Assembly: GCA_030762895.1 (NCBI GenBank) | Contig: CM061068.1 | Span: forward strand, 158,182,811 to 158,246,810 | Origin: Sophora flavescens | Taxonomy: Eukaryota > Streptophyta > Magnoliopsida > Fabales > Fabaceae | Direction: 5' to 3' | DNA length: 64,000 nucleotides | Shown here: positions 22,400-33,826 of the stretch, piece after piece | Numbering within the stretch: position 1 is the stretch's first letter | How the letters are laid out: each line of letters starts with the position of its first letter | Made by a program: the position numbers and the translations under genes | Notes under the pieces: model-generated | What the model saw: the letters and a program-made list of their open reading frames with translations, nothing else | Database searches by the model: none | What the model was told of the DNA's origin: nothing

Positions 22400-24459
22400 A
22401 GATACACGTCCGTTAACCATCAAACTAGGGGACGGGTATCAAGCAGTAACTAGAGGAAGTTGCAAGGGCTTAGAGGTGGAGTTAGGAGGGATTACTATGA
22501 AGGTGGATTCAGTCATTTTTGAATTGGAAGGGATTGACCTGATCTTAGGGATGTCTTGGCTTGCATCCTTGGGAGAGATGATTGTGGATTGGAGGAGACA
22601 GATTATGAAATTCCAACATGAAGGAGAATGGGTGAAATTGAAAGGTGAGAGGGACCATAAGGAAGCCCCAACAGCTTTGCAAAGTCTATTGGGAAAGCCG
22701 AAGAGGTGGTTTGAAGGGCTTATCTTATCAGCCGAAGTTTGCTGTCCTAGTAGAGTGGAATCAGGGGAGAATAGGAAGAGGCTCAGTGAGACACAACAAA
22801 GGGATTTAGAGGGACTGTTGTTACGCTATGCAGAGGTTTTTGATGAACCAAAAGGGCTACCCCCTAAGAGGAGCAAGGAGCATGTGATTAATATCGTGAG
22901 TGGCCAAGGTCCAGTGAATGTCAGACCCTATAGATATCCCCATGTACAAAAAAATGAGATTGAGAAGCAAGTGAAGGAGATGCTCAATACTGGAATTATT
23001 AGGCCCAGTAACAGCGCTTTCTCTAGCCCCGTCATATTGGTTAAGAAGAAGGACGAGACATGGAGGATGTGTGTTGACTACCGAGCTCTTAATAAGGTAA
23101 CAATCCCAGACAAATTCCCAATTCCGGTGATAGATGAGTTGTTGGATGAATTATATGGGGCCAAGTATTTTTCTAAGTTAGACTTGAAATCGGACTATCA
23201 CCAAGTTAGGGTGAAGGAAGGTGATATACACAAAACAGCTTTTAGAACACATGAGGGTCACTATGAGTATTTGGTGATGCCATTTGGGTTAATGAATGCA
23301 CCTTCCACATTTCAATCGTTAATGAATGAAGTCTTTAGAGAGATGCTCCGGAAGTTTGTACTAGTGTTTTTTGATGACATACTAGTGTATAGCCCGGATT
23401 GGAAATCGCATTTGGAACACTTGGAGGAAGTTCTGAAAACCTTGCAGAATCAGTTCTTGGTGGCAAACCAAAAGAAATGTCACTTTGGTCAGCTTTCAGT
23501 GGAATATTTGGGCCATTTAATTCCCAAAGAAGGGGTTACTATGGATCCTAGCAAGGTGAGCAGTGTTCAGCAGTGGCCTTGTCCAAAAGATGTGAAGGGT
23601 GTAAGAGGTTTCTTGGGTTTGACCGGGTATTACCGGAAATTTATCCAGAATTATGGGAAAATTGCCAAACCTCTCACTGAGCTCACCAAGAAAGAAGGTT
23701 TTAAGTGGAATTCGAAAGCACAAGAAGCATTTGAGGTTCTCAAGAGGAAGGTAACTACTGCTCCTGTCTTGGCTTTACCTGATTTTTCGAAGGAGTTTCT
23801 TATTGAATGTGATGCATCGTGTCATGGGATAGGAGCTATTCTTATGCAAGGAGGAAAGCCCATAGCTTATTTTCAGTAAGGCTTTGAGTGAGAGGAACTT
23901 AGTTAAATCAGCATATGAGAAAGAGCTGATGGCCGTGGTTCTTGAAATTCAACATTGGAGACCATACTTGATGGGTAGGCATTTCACGGTTAGCACGGAC
24001 CAGAAAAGTCTGAAGCAACTCTTGCAACAACGTATTTCTACCATGGACCAGCAGAATTGGGCAGCAAAATTGCTAGGGTATAATTTTGACATAGTGTACA
24101 AAACAGGGGTGTCAAATAGAGGAGCTGATGCACTCTATCGGGTGCATACTGATGGTGAATTGTGTCCTCTAAGGGCATATCAGGTCTGGACTGAAAGTGA
24201 ACAAGTTCTTGAAGAAGTCCACAATGATGTGACTTTATTGAAGATCATTGAAGATGTGAACAAGAGCTCGGAATTGCGGCCAGGTTTCACTTACAACAAT
24301 GGGGTCCTTCTATATAAAGGAAGATTGGTGATTTCAGCCCACTCAGCTTGGATTCCGAAACTGTTGCAGGAATTCCACTCTACTCCACAAGGGGGTCATT
24401 CGGGTTTTTACAGAACTTATAGAAGGATTGCAGCCAATGTTTATTGGATCGGAATGTAG
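22400..24459 (+). pseudogene. Gypsy-2 protease tail, reverse transcriptase, RNase H
   Basis: After the shift near 22393 the protease tail gives LEGIDLILGMSWLASLG. RT shows VDYRALNKVTIPDKFPIP, YFSKLDLKSDYHQVRV, MPFGLMNAPSTFQSLMN and the catalytic FFDDILVYS. RNase H begins FLIECDASCHGIGAILMQGG. One extra T near 23870 shifts PIAYF out of frame; the reading resumes at about 23880 (LSERNLVKSAYEKELMAVV). The block ends with the integrase zinc domain and a stop at 24457-24459 (YWIGM). Confidence 0.9.
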
Positions 24460-25669
24460 GGTAGGATCCAAGTTTTTGTAAGGGAATGCGACATCTGTCA
24501 AAGACAAAAATACTTGGCATCCTCTCCAGGTGGGCTCCTTCAGCCCTTAGCTATTCCCGAAATGATTTGGGATGAAGTTTCCATGGATTTCATCACCGGA
24601 CTCCCGAAGTCCAAAGGATTCGAAGCAATTTTTGTAGTGGTGGACAGGTTGTCCAAGTATGGCCATTTCATTCCCTTGAAACATCCATATACTGCTAGAA
24701 CAATTGCTGAACTGTTCACCAAGGAGATCGTGCGCTTACATGGAGTACCCAAGGCCATTATCAGTGATAGAGACCCCGTGTTTGTGAGCAATTTTTGGAA
24801 AGAGATGTTCAAGCTTCAAGGAACACAACTCAAAATGAGTTCGGCATACCATCCAGAGACCGATGGCCAAACGGAAGTGGTGAACAGGTGTCTTGAAACG
24901 TTTTTGAGGTGTTTCATTGCTTGATCAACCTCGAACATGGATGTTGTGGTTACATTGGGCTGAATTTTGGTATAACACCACCTTCCATGGAACTACGGGG
25001 ATCACACCCTTTGAGGTAGTCTATGGAAGGAAACCTCCAACTCTTATTCGTTTTGTGCAAGGTGAGACACGGGTAGAAGCGGTTCAGAGGGAGTTGTTGG
25101 ATAGAGATGAAGCTCTTAGGCAATTAAAGCATCACTTGCAGAGAGCACAGGGAAGAATGAAATCATAGGCTGATGTGAAGAGAAAAGAAAAGACTTTCAA
25201 TGTGGGAGAGTGGGTATTCTTGAAGGCTGCGGCCTCATAAGCGAGAATCGATGGCTGTAAGAATCAACACTAAGTGTCAAGCACGATATTATGGCCCTTA
25301 CCAAGTCTTTGGAACGCATAGGTGAAGTAGCGTATAAGTTGAAATTACCTACTACCTCAAGGGTGCATCCTGTGTTTCATGTGTCCTTACTTAAAAGGGC
25401 AATAGGCAACTATCATGTTGAGGAGCAGCTGCCTATAGAAATGGATGGAGATTCTCCAGAATTATGAACCCGCATGTGTGCTAGCCACCGAAGCATCCAA
25501 AAACATGGGAGAATGTGCAGCAGTGTTAATCCGGTGGCAGGGCAGACCCATTGAAGAAGCTACGTGGGAAGATGAACTCACTATCCTAAGTCAATTTCCA
25601 AAACTCAGCCTTGGGGTCAAGGTCAAAGCTTTGAAGGAGCTGGTATTGATAGGGCCCAAAGAAACATAG
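24460..25669 (+). pseudogene. Gypsy-2 integrase with chromodomain-like C-terminus
   Basis: Reading continues past the stop with the second zinc-binding pair (CDICQRQKYLASSPGG). The core shows MDFITGLPKSKG, ISDRDPVFVSNFW and HPETDGQTEVVNR, covering the DDE catalytic residues. A frame break near 24915 separates the last part of the core (LHWAEFWYNTTFHGTTG). Between 25170 and 25440 the frame is badly broken. The C-terminal block 25445-25669 resembles a chromodomain, which in chromoviruses directs integration to particular chromatin. It overlaps the 3' LTR start. Confidence 0.87.
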
Positions 25670-26056
25670 GAGGCCCAAATATGCCTTTGTTGGATCAAGG
25701 AGTGAGTAGATCGAAGGAATGGAAGGTTTATGTTAGGAGGAACAAAAAAGGAATTGGAAAAAGGGGTGCTAGAGAGTAGTGTCTTTGTGAGAGAGAGAAA
25801 ATGTATGTGAGTGGGGAGAGTAACAGAAAAGTGGTGCGTCCATATAGTAGGGAGGGTAGCTAGGAGTGGGGTATCTTTGAGAATTAAGAAGTTTGTTATG
25901 GATAGAGAGCAATAGCTCTCTATAGGAGCTTGCTCTGTGGCAGGGAATGTGCATTCCTCTGTAAATCTTTCTTTTCTAGTAAATAATACATACATACCTC
26001 AGTTTTCTCCCTATTTTTGCTACTGTTTCATTGTTGTGTGTTACTGGTTCCTATCA
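25647..26056 (+). repeat. Gypsy-2 3' LTR
   Basis: A 410-base copy of the LTR at 20534-20942, followed directly by the ACATT target copy and resumed LINE-1 sequence. Confidence 0.93.
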
Positions 26057-27450
26057 ACATTTATGTCTAATGTATCTAGATCTTAACAACATAACCCATG
26101 GCTTATTTGAAGAGTACATTTCCCAGCTCAATTTTAGCAGGGCAGCATCATTGACAGATCTTAAAAGTCTCAGGCCAAGACCACCAACATTTAAATCAGA
26201 GCAAAGCTTGTCCCATGATACAGTTACAAGCTTCCTAGTAAAGATATCACTTGACCATATGAAGTTTCTAATCCACTTATCCAAAGTTTTAAGAAAAGAA
26301 ATAGGCCATTGATAAATCTTAAAACTATAGCTAATCATGCCTTGAATGACAGTTTTAAATAATTGGACTCTCCCCATTATTGAAAGGATGGAACCCTTCC
26401 AACTAGCTAACTTGGCCTTTATTTTATCAGCAATAGGCTGAAGGTGAATCACTCTAGGTTTGCCTTGAAATAGAGGCACTCCAAGATATAAGAAAGGCAT
26501 ATGCCCTGCTGTAAAACCCAGCAGTCTAGAAATTTCAGAAATCCTGTTTTGAGACATGGATCCAGCATAGAACCTACATTTATCTAAACTTAAGTGTTGA
26601 CCAAAGGCCTCATCATAATCCTTAAAGAGCTTTATTAAAACAGAAAGGTTTCTTTTAGAGCCTTTGCATAATACAAATATGTCATCAGCATAAAGCACAT
26701 GGGAAGGAAAGGCAATGTTTCTTGATCCTGACATTGACTTTAACTTACCAGTTTCAACAAGCATACTTAAGCCTTTACTTAGGACATCCTATGCTAAACA
26801 AAACAAGAGGGGTGATAGAGGGTCACCTTGGCTAACACCCATCTGGCAAGACAAGAAACCTACTGGATGACCATTGATGTTAAAAGACAGTTTAGTAGAA
26901 TGCAAGATTATAGAGATCCAATTGCAAAAAACATCATTAAAACCAAATGATTTCAAGACTCTAATCTGGAAAGACCAATCAATTGTGTCAAATGCTTCTA
27001 TGATATCATATTTCAAAGCAACATTACCACCATAAGCTCTAGCATCTAATCTGTTAACAACTTGTGAAGCAATACACAAGCAATTAAAGCAAGCCTATCA
27101 GGCAAGACTTTAGTTATGATTTTAAACTGGAAGTTAGCAAGAGCAATAGATCTGAAATCAGAAATCTTATCAGCCCCTTTGAACTTAGGGATTAGGGCTA
27201 TTAGGTTTGAATTAAGATTTGACAACAACCAAGATTGAGTAAAAAACTAACTCATTGCCTTAAACACATCAGATTGAACTACCTCCAAATGAGCTTGGAA
27301 AAAGCATCCACCAAAGCCATCAGGCCCTGGGGAGCCCGAACCATTCATACTAAACACAGCAGACCTAACCTCTTCTATAGAAGGCAAGTTAGTAAGCATG
27401 GCATTGTCAAGATTAGAAACCAGAGAGGTAATTACTTTTTCAACCAAACT
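26057..27450 (-). pseudogene. LINE-1 reverse transcriptase
   Basis: Minus-strand blocks at 27046-27228 (LIALIPKFKGADKISDFRSI), 26789-27079 (KYDIIEAFDTIDWSF, then GVSQGDPLSPLLFCLA) and 26057-26764 (VLYADDIFVLCKGSKR, with the catalytic YADD). The upstream block at 27247-27450 includes PGPDGFGGCFFQAHL. Stops near 26788 and 27229-27246 and frame changes break the ORF. RT copies LINE RNA at the nicked target. Confidence 0.88.
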
Positions 27451-28540
27451 ATTATTTAAATTCATTCTCAAATGCATAGAGAGAAGTGAAAAACTGCAAA
27501 ACATGATTTTCAATTGATTCCCTATCCTCCACAATAGAATCCCCAATTCTAAGGGAAGTCGTTTGCCTAGAAACTTGTTTAAAATTTTCAATCTTGTGAA
27601 AATAAGCAGTATTTCTATCCCCTTGCTCAAACCAAGAGGCTCTTGCCTTTTCCTTCCAAAATTCTTCTTGAAATAAAAGAGCTTGCTGCAAGGCAGCCTG
27701 GGCAACAGTCTCTTGATCATGTAAGGTAACAGAAAAACCTTCTTCTTTAATTTTAGCTTGGATAAAATCTAAGGACTCATGAGATATTTGAACTTTAAGA
27801 TGGACATCCCCAAAAACATTTTTGTTCCAAAGTTTTAATTCTTTCTTAAGCAATTTCATTTTCTGACTAAGTCTAGACATAGGACAACCATGAACCTCAG
27901 TATCCAAACCTCTTTAACTAACGTTTTACAATCTAAGTGAGAATTCCACATAGACATAAATTTAAAAGAGCAAGGAAATGACCTAGAGTCTCTAGTCATT
28001 GTAAGCAACAAAGGGAAATGGTCAGAGTAGCTTCTAGTTAAAGTACAACATGCTATATAAGTCCAAAGTTTAATCCAATCCTCATTGCAAACAGCTCCAT
28101 CTAATCTAGACTCAGTAAAAGAACCAACAGACCTATTATTTGCCCAGGTATAAGATGCACCCCTAGTTGGTAAATGAATTAGGCCTAAAACATCAGACCA
28201 TGGTCTAAACTCATCACAAGAAACCTTGGAGGGCAGCTCTCCCCCTTCTTTCATTAGCACCTAAAACAGCATTGAAATCCCCAAAATAGAGCCAGGGACC
28301 CGGATTATGCTGCTGCAAAGAAGCTAATTCTATCCAAAGATCTCTTCTAAGAACATGAGAGTTACAACCATATATAGCACATATATAGCAAACCTGTATT
28401 TCCCAAATAATAGAGAAGGTAGCATGCTGTCTAAATACAGACAAAACAACAGGGTCCATAGAAGATTTACATAAACCCCATATATCAGGAAGAAGGTTAC
28501 CCCTATTGTTAACTATGAAAGGCTTGAGATTCAACTGACT
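27451..28540 (-). pseudogene. LINE-1 APE-type endonuclease and linker
   Basis: On the minus strand, 28214-28534 holds GPWLYFGDFNAVLGANERRG, the GDFN block of APE endonucleases. The segment 27856-28260 holds RGASYTWANNRSVG, ESRLDGAVCNEDW and SDHFPLLL, the terminal SDH catalytic motif. The linker to RT runs through 27452-27907 (WFEQGDRNTAYFHKI). This enzyme nicks the target DNA. Frame breaks occur near 28215-28260 and 27860-27905. The N-terminal catalytic part of the domain is poorly preserved beyond 28540. Confidence 0.85.
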
Positions 28541-28683
28541 CCAAAAAGAATCAGGAATCTAACCAGGAGCTATAAAGGGTTCAACAATTAGCACAACATC
28601 AGGTTTATAGGATAAACAAAAACTCTTCAGCATTAGCCTAGAATCTAAGTTTCCTAAACCCCTAATATTACAGAAAAACATTT

Positions 28684-29596
28684 TCATATAGTAGGAGATG
28701 ATGAACCTGCCCTAGATCGAGTGTTGTAATGACTATCCTTCTGAGATTGAATCTTTAGTTTTTTCATTTTCTTTTTTTGAGACTTAGTCATAGAAACATG
28801 AAACTTAGAAGGAGGTTTATCAGTCTCCTGCAAACTATATGAATCCTCATTGTCTTTATTCCAAAATTTACCAAGAATCCTAACATCCTTTTGCACAATA
28901 TTATTTAACATGTCAGGTGAAGGATTAGGAATACCTCCCGGAAGAATAACATTTTGTCCTACATGAATTGATTCAAAGGGAATATGAGACCCTGCACCAT
29001 CTGGAACTGAATCCACTTGGACAGTAGGCTCAACAACAGAATCAGCAGGTTCAGCAAGGGTAGCCTCAGCAGGAACTGAACCATCTGGATGAGGCTCCAC
29101 CTGAGATAAATTTATGTCACTTCCCTCTTGAACCGGGATACCATCATCCTTCCGAGCATATTCTTTATGAGTTGATCCCTCAGAAGTCATAGAATCTGAT
29201 ACATGACTTGGCAAATCTTGCTGAGACTCATCAAAGATTGTGTCAACAGAAGCATCATCCACTTGATCCTTGGATGCAGCAAAAAACTGTTCCGAATTAA
29301 CATTCTCCCCAACCCTATTGGGAGAACCTTTATCTTTGCTAACCTCTTCCAACATATAAGGAACACTTTCATCCAAGAATTTATCTTTATCTGACTGTTC
29401 CAAGTTCTAAACTTTTCTACTTAGTTCCGCATCAACTGGAGGAGGATACTGAATTACCTCTTTGCCTTTATCATTGACTCGAACTGGCTTTTTCATATCT
29501 TGATCCCTCTTCATGGCTAAATCTTGATTTATCTTCATCTTGAAGCAACTTTCAGCCTGATGACCAATGGTCTTACATGCTGAACAAAAAAAGGGT
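28684..29596 (-). pseudogene. LINE-1 ORF1 C-terminal half with zinc knuckle
   Basis: At about 29555-29596 the minus strand encodes FFCSACKTIGHQAESC, a CCHC knuckle typical of plant LINE ORF1. A charged, proline-poor tail follows, with one stop near 29404-29409, then an open stretch at 28684-29403 rich in Asp, Glu and Ser and ending in a basic KSQKKKMKKLK motif. ORF1 proteins bind LINE RNA. The gag-only element at 29602 separates it from the DUF4283 half. Confidence 0.75.
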
Positions 29597-29601
29597 AGAT
29601 A

Positions 29602-29727
29602 TGTAACACCCTGTTTTTCATAAATAAGCTTAGTGCTTCAAATATGTTATATATATTTGCATGTGTTCTTTCCCTTTTTATATCCATGTTGTCGCTTTTG
29701 AATGCATGCGGGGTAGAGGGTGTCACA
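29602..29727 (+). repeat. TR-GAG 5' LTR (126 bp)
   Basis: Unusually short for a gypsy-type LTR. It begins TGTAACACCC and ends GGGTGTCACA, and is followed six bases later by the initiator-Met primer site. Confidence 0.93.
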
Positions 29728-29912
29728 TTTAGTGGTATCAGAGTAGTTCGACTCTGTCCGGACGTGGTATGAGTCTGTTACGAGTCTTCTGTGTGTTTTG
29801 TTTGAATTATCTATACTTGTTATAGATAATGATGCTCAAGTATTAAGAACCGTTTGACCTTCCGGCTTGGTTCCCTATGTTTAACTGTTGTCTCGGGTAA
29901 ATGCAGGAACCA

Positions 29913-30970
29913 ATGGCAGGAAGAGGTAGGAACGACCAAGCGATCGCCGATGCTTTGGCATTGCTCACCAACGCCATAGGCCAAAACCACAACAACAATG
30001 ATGGACCAGCTGAGTTTCAGGGATTGGACAAGTTCCAGCGAAACAACCCGCCATCTTTTATAGGAGCTTACGACCCGGGGGGACCTTTGTTGTGGTTGAG
30101 GGAGACCGAGAAGATCTTCCGAGCTATGGGATGTAGCGAACAGTAGAAGGTCATCTTTGGGACCTTTATGATGATAGAGGAGGCTGAACATTGATGGGAG
30201 AATTGTCGTCAGCGTATCCAGGCCGAAGGTACTATGATCACATGGACGATATTTAAGGACAGGTTTCTCGAGAAGTACTTTCCAACGGACATCAAGGACA
30301 AAAAGGAGATGGAGTTTCTGACGCTGAAGCAGGGCAACATGTTAGTAGGAGAGTATGCATCTAAGTTTGAGGAGCTCGCCCGTTACCATACATTGTACCA
30401 GTTTGTGGCGGATGACCGCTCCAAGTGCGTAAAGTTTGAGGTCGGTCTACCTCCAGAAATCAAGCAGGCTATTAGCTACCGGGAGATCCGAGTCTTTCCC
30501 ACCTTGGTGAATAAGTGAAGAATCTTCGAGGATTCTTACAAGTCCAGGATCGCAAGCCGTAAGAGTTCAGATGTACAGAGTAGTAAGGATGATGATCAGA
30601 AGGAAGAAGAAAGACAATGTCTAGCTCCGATCGGTTGGGACTTCAAGAGAAGTGGAAATGAGCAGCGATTCTCAACAGGTAAGCCTAAGGACTGAGATTC
30701 CTCTAGGTCTATCAGGTGTGGTAAATGTGGATAAGGTCACTATACCCATCAATGCAAGGAGCCAGAAATCATCTATTTCAAGTGTGACAAGTATGGCCAC
30801 TTCCGTCGGGACTGCGAAGAAGAGAAGTCAGAGCCACGGAATGTTAGAAAGAATCAGAAGCCTCAAATCAATTGGCTGAAGACCACTGGGAGGGTCTACT
30901 CTCTTAGTGGAGCTAGAGTCTTCGAGTCCAAGGACTCAACCCAAGGTACGAGCTTAATTGGTGAAAGTTA
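29913..30970 (+). pseudogene. Gag of the TR-GAG element (broken)
   Basis: It starts at MAGRGRNDQAIADALALL, a common plant gypsy gag N-terminus, then NPPSFIGAYDPGGPLLWL (capsid). A TAG near 30144-30146 interrupts it, and the reading continues through TIFKDRFLEKYFPTDIKDKK and GEYASKFEELARYHT (30234-30518). Two zinc knuckles follow in other frames. The first reads RCGKCG then a stop then GHYTHQC; the second reads FKCDKYGHFRRDC, with its first Cys changed to Tyr. The frame ends shortly before the polypurine tract, with no pol. Function would be RNA packaging. Confidence 0.85.
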
Positions 30971-31022
30971 ACCAGTTGAGTATAGAAATTTCGAGGACGA
31001 AATTTTTATAAGGGGGTGGAAT

Positions 31023-31150
31023 TGTAACACCCTGTTTTTCGTAAATAAGCTTAATGCTTCAAATATGTTATATATATATTTGCATGTGTTCTTTCCCTTT
31101 TTATATCTGTGTTATCTCTTTTGAATGCATGCAGGGTAGGGGGTGTCACA
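31023..31150 (+). repeat. TR-GAG 3' LTR (128 bp)
   Basis: Matches 29602-29727 with a few substitutions and one extra TA. It is followed by the AGATA target copy and resumed LINE-1 ORF1. Confidence 0.93.
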
Positions 31151-31155
31151 AGATA

Positions 31156-31584
31156 CTCATACTCCACCCTTACCATAAAATAATAGTCTTCCCTCTCCAC
31201 TAAAATTTGCTCTTGGATTGACTTTAACAGATCAATGTCATCCAGAACCCTTGCAAAATGACCAAGGGTTCTATTGATTGTTGCATCATCTAATGAGAGT
31301 GGGATTCCAACTCCTCTTGCAATGGCAAAAATAATCCGAGGCCTCCAATACTCCTGAGGCAGATCCAATGCCCGAATCTAGCATGGAACATTTGATTGAT
31401 TAACAAGATTGGACGTGAAATTTGGAGTCCATGTAAAGAGCCTTAATGTACCCGGGTTAACATTCCAAGAACCAACTAAAAGAACCTTCCTCTTATCTCC
31501 AACGGAGGAGAAAGAAATTTCATAATATCCTCCGCCAATTGGCTTCCATAAGCTCATTAATTTTACCCGAAGATCAGAAATAAT
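31156..31584 (-). pseudogene. LINE-1 ORF1 N-terminal half (DUF4283)
   Basis: The minus strand encodes SFSSVGDKRKVLLVGSWNVN, then PGTLRLFTWTPNF and LDLPQEYWRPRIIFAIARGV, the DUF4283 region seen at the start of plant LINE ORF1 proteins. It continues to YYFMVRVEYEYL at 31156, where the gag-only element interrupts. Upstream it is cut at 31585 by the Ogre-like LTR, so the start codon is missing. Confidence 0.8.
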
Positions 31585-33824
31585 TGTGAACACCCATTTT
31601 TGTCCGTCTTCATTTTATTTTATTCAAATTTTATTATTATGTTATTATATTTCAGGGAGACTAAAAAATAATAGTGAAGAAAGAAAGAAGAAAAAGAAAA
31701 TAATGAATAAAAGAGGAGATTGTGTCCATTGCATACTTATTTTCTGTTGGACGAGGAGGTTTTGTCCATTGTATACTTAATTTTATGTTGGACGGGGAGG
31801 TTCCGTCCATTGCATACCTAATTTTCTTTTGGACGAAAAGGTTTCGTCCATTGCATACCTAATTTTCTGTTGGACGAGGAGGTTCTGTCCATTGCATACT
31901 TATTTTTCTGTTGGACGAGAAGGTTCCGTCCATTGCATACTTAATTTTCTATTGGACAAGGAGTTTCCGTCCACTATAATTTTATTTTAAAAGTGGAGAC
32001 TAAAAAATAATAGTGAGGAAAGAAAGAAGAAAAGAAGGAGAAAAGAACAATCAGCAAAAAGGGAAGAAAGAAGATTGAGTTACTTCTCCTAACCCTAAAA
32101 AACCCATTTTACATATCAGACAAAACCTCTCTTCCTCCTCCCACTCTCCAACCGCCCCTACACCTCCTCTACCCATTGGTCCTTCTTCTCCCTCATCTGC
32201 TCCACTCTCTTAACCGCACCACACTTCCTTCTCTCTTCAAACACGCAACCTTCACATCAAATCGCCTCCTTTCCTCTGTTCGCGTCACCTCCATCTGGAC
32301 ACACGCGATCTCTGCTCAGAACCTCCCAAGCTCCGGATTTCGTGAGACCAACCTTGAAGCCGCTGGGTAAGGAGAAGTATGAAGCCCTCTCCTCAATCTA
32401 TAAATTGAGACGCGAAGATAGAAAGGAAAAAAAGGAACGAAAAAATAGAAAGAGAGGAGATACGGAGGAAGGATACGAAGACAGAGGGAGAGAGATTCTT
32501 ATCTGATATTTTCTTTGTGAAGAAAAAGAGATTGGGTTTGAGTTAGAAATGTAGGGGATCTTCGTTTTTTAAACGGAAAGACGGGATTTTTGGGTTAGGG
32601 ATTTGTGTTTTTTCCCTCTTCTTTGTCATTAGAGTGGTTCCAAATTTTCAGAAGAAGAGAGAGTTAAAAGAGTCAGTGAAACTGAAATGTGAGGGTTTTG
32701 ATCTTAACATTTTACTACTGAGAGAAAGCAAAATCATTGTTATTCTGCTCTCATTTGGTAATCCTTGTTCCCTTTGTTGATATTATTCATGAGTTTCTCT
32801 TGACATTCTTATTTTTGTGTCTCTGTTTATGACGAAAAGAAAATCCATGGATATTGAAACTGAATGAGTTAGTATGATGTTTGCTATATAAGTTCTTATG
32901 TCTGTTTCAGAAATGATGTATCGTAGGGTTCCTATTTCATTGTTTGTTGTCATATGCTGAAATGCATGATACACTAATAATCTTCATATGGCTATATTGT
33001 TACTAAACATTTAAAATGTTTCATTTTTGTTCTATTTTCATAAGGCGAAACTTTTTTTTTACATAAAAATAAAAGATGGTCACTTAAATCCCCTTCAACC
33101 GATTTGTTCCCTTTTTACAAAACAAAGAAAATTGCCTTTTGATAAATAAATAATTGAACTTGTTTTATTTAGGGATGGCCTATGGACTTGGTACCATACT
33201 CAATCCCTTAGAATAAAGTTTGCCCTATGGACTTATGTGGCATGTTCAACCTATTTAGGACTTTTCAACATTTAATCAAAAAGGTAGAATAAAACAAAAA
33301 AAAATGAGATCATTAAATAATATTTCCCTTCCTAATTCCTATGTGGCATTTTTCTAAATACTTAAATAAATCAATATTATTTTTGGGTTGCTCTATGATA
33401 AGTGTCATGATCAACCCTTTAGATTTGTATGTTGCCCTGTGGATTTACGTGCCATGTTCAACCTCATTTAGGTTTAATAAAAAAATTTAACAAATATAAA
33501 ACTGATAAAAAATACAAAATATCTTAGAATTAAAAATGTTTTTTCCTTTAAATGATTTTCGGGGTAAAACAAATATTTTCAAAGTTACTAATAATTTACA
33601 CAACTAATTTTGGGTAACCATTTTTATGGATGTTCTAGGGTGCCGCGGGGTTAAGTCTCCATGCCTTCCCTAGACGTAATCGACTCCCGAACCCAAAGTT
33701 TTTTTTAAAGGGTTTTCCAATTTTCCCGAAATTAAATAAAATTGGTGGCAACTCCATATTTATTTTCTAAAAGAAAATCAAGTTTTCTTTTTTTCGCTGT
33801 TGCATCGCGATCTCGGTCGCGACA
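31585..33824 (+). repeat. Ogre-like 5' LTR (2.24 kb)
   Basis: It begins TGTGAACACCC and ends GGTCGCGACA and is followed at once by a primer site. It includes a minisatellite (31721-31975) and a CT-rich stretch with AACCCT motifs (32080-32370). Imperfect repeats of a GGACTT...CATGTTCAACCT motif lie at about 33180-33470. Open frames inside it are short and unconvincing. Confidence 0.75.
31721..31975. repeat. Minisatellite of about 42-bp units in Ogre-like LTR
   Basis: About six tandem units of the form GTTGGACGAGGAGGTTTTGTCC followed by ATTGCATACTTAATTTTCT. Each unit holds GGAC...GTCC, a potential small hairpin. The array lies between two copies of a GAGACTAAAAAATAATAGTG segment (near 31661 and 31996). 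Confidence 0.85.
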
Positions 33825-33826
33825 GA

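Larger units (their letters stand above)
20534..26056 (+). mobile_element. Gypsy-2: full-length chromovirus-like Ty3/gypsy element with TSD
   Basis: LTRs at 20534-20942 and 25647-26056 are nearly identical, both TGATAGGGCCC...GGTTCCTATCA. The flanks carry ACATT at 20529-20533 and 26057-26061. The interior encodes gag, protease, RT, RNase H, integrase and a chromodomain-like C-terminus (VLIRWQGRPIEEATWED) in the usual gypsy order. The sequence after the 5' LTR, AACTGGTCCGACCTGCC, is not the usual initiator-Met primer site. At least five stops or frameshifts break the coding region, so the copy cannot act alone. Confidence 0.95.
29602..31150 (+). mobile_element. Gag-only LTR retrotransposon (TR-GAG type), complete with TSD
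   Basis: Short LTRs at 29602-29727 and 31023-31150 (TGTAACACCCTG...GGTGTCACA) flank an interior of 1.3 kb. The primer site TGGTATCAGAG is at 29733-29743 and the polypurine tract AAGGGGGTGGAAT lies just before 31023. The flanks carry AGATA at 29597-29601 and 31151-31155. The interior encodes only gag; protease, RT and integrase are absent. It must be moved by a helper element. By eye the LTRs differ at about eight positions. Confidence 0.95.
18910..31584 (-). mobile_element. LINE-1: L1-type retrotransposon split by two nested LTR elements
   Basis: Minus-strand order from right to left: ORF1 with DUF4283 (31156-31584), zinc knuckle (about 29560-29590), ORF1 tail (28684-29403), endonuclease (27452-28540), RT (26057-27450), zf-RVT (19560-20533), RNase H (19086-19560) and a poly-A end seen as plus-strand T10 near 18910. 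A gag-only element splits ORF1 and a gypsy element splits the RT-to-zf-RVT region. Removing these leaves about 5.6 kb. The 5' end is cut by the Ogre-like LTR at 31585. Confidence 0.88.

Noticed and set aside
29203..29394. A plus-strand ORF in the LINE region
   Set aside because: It is a shadow of the minus-strand LINE ORF1 tail, which has the zinc knuckle and continues the LINE order.
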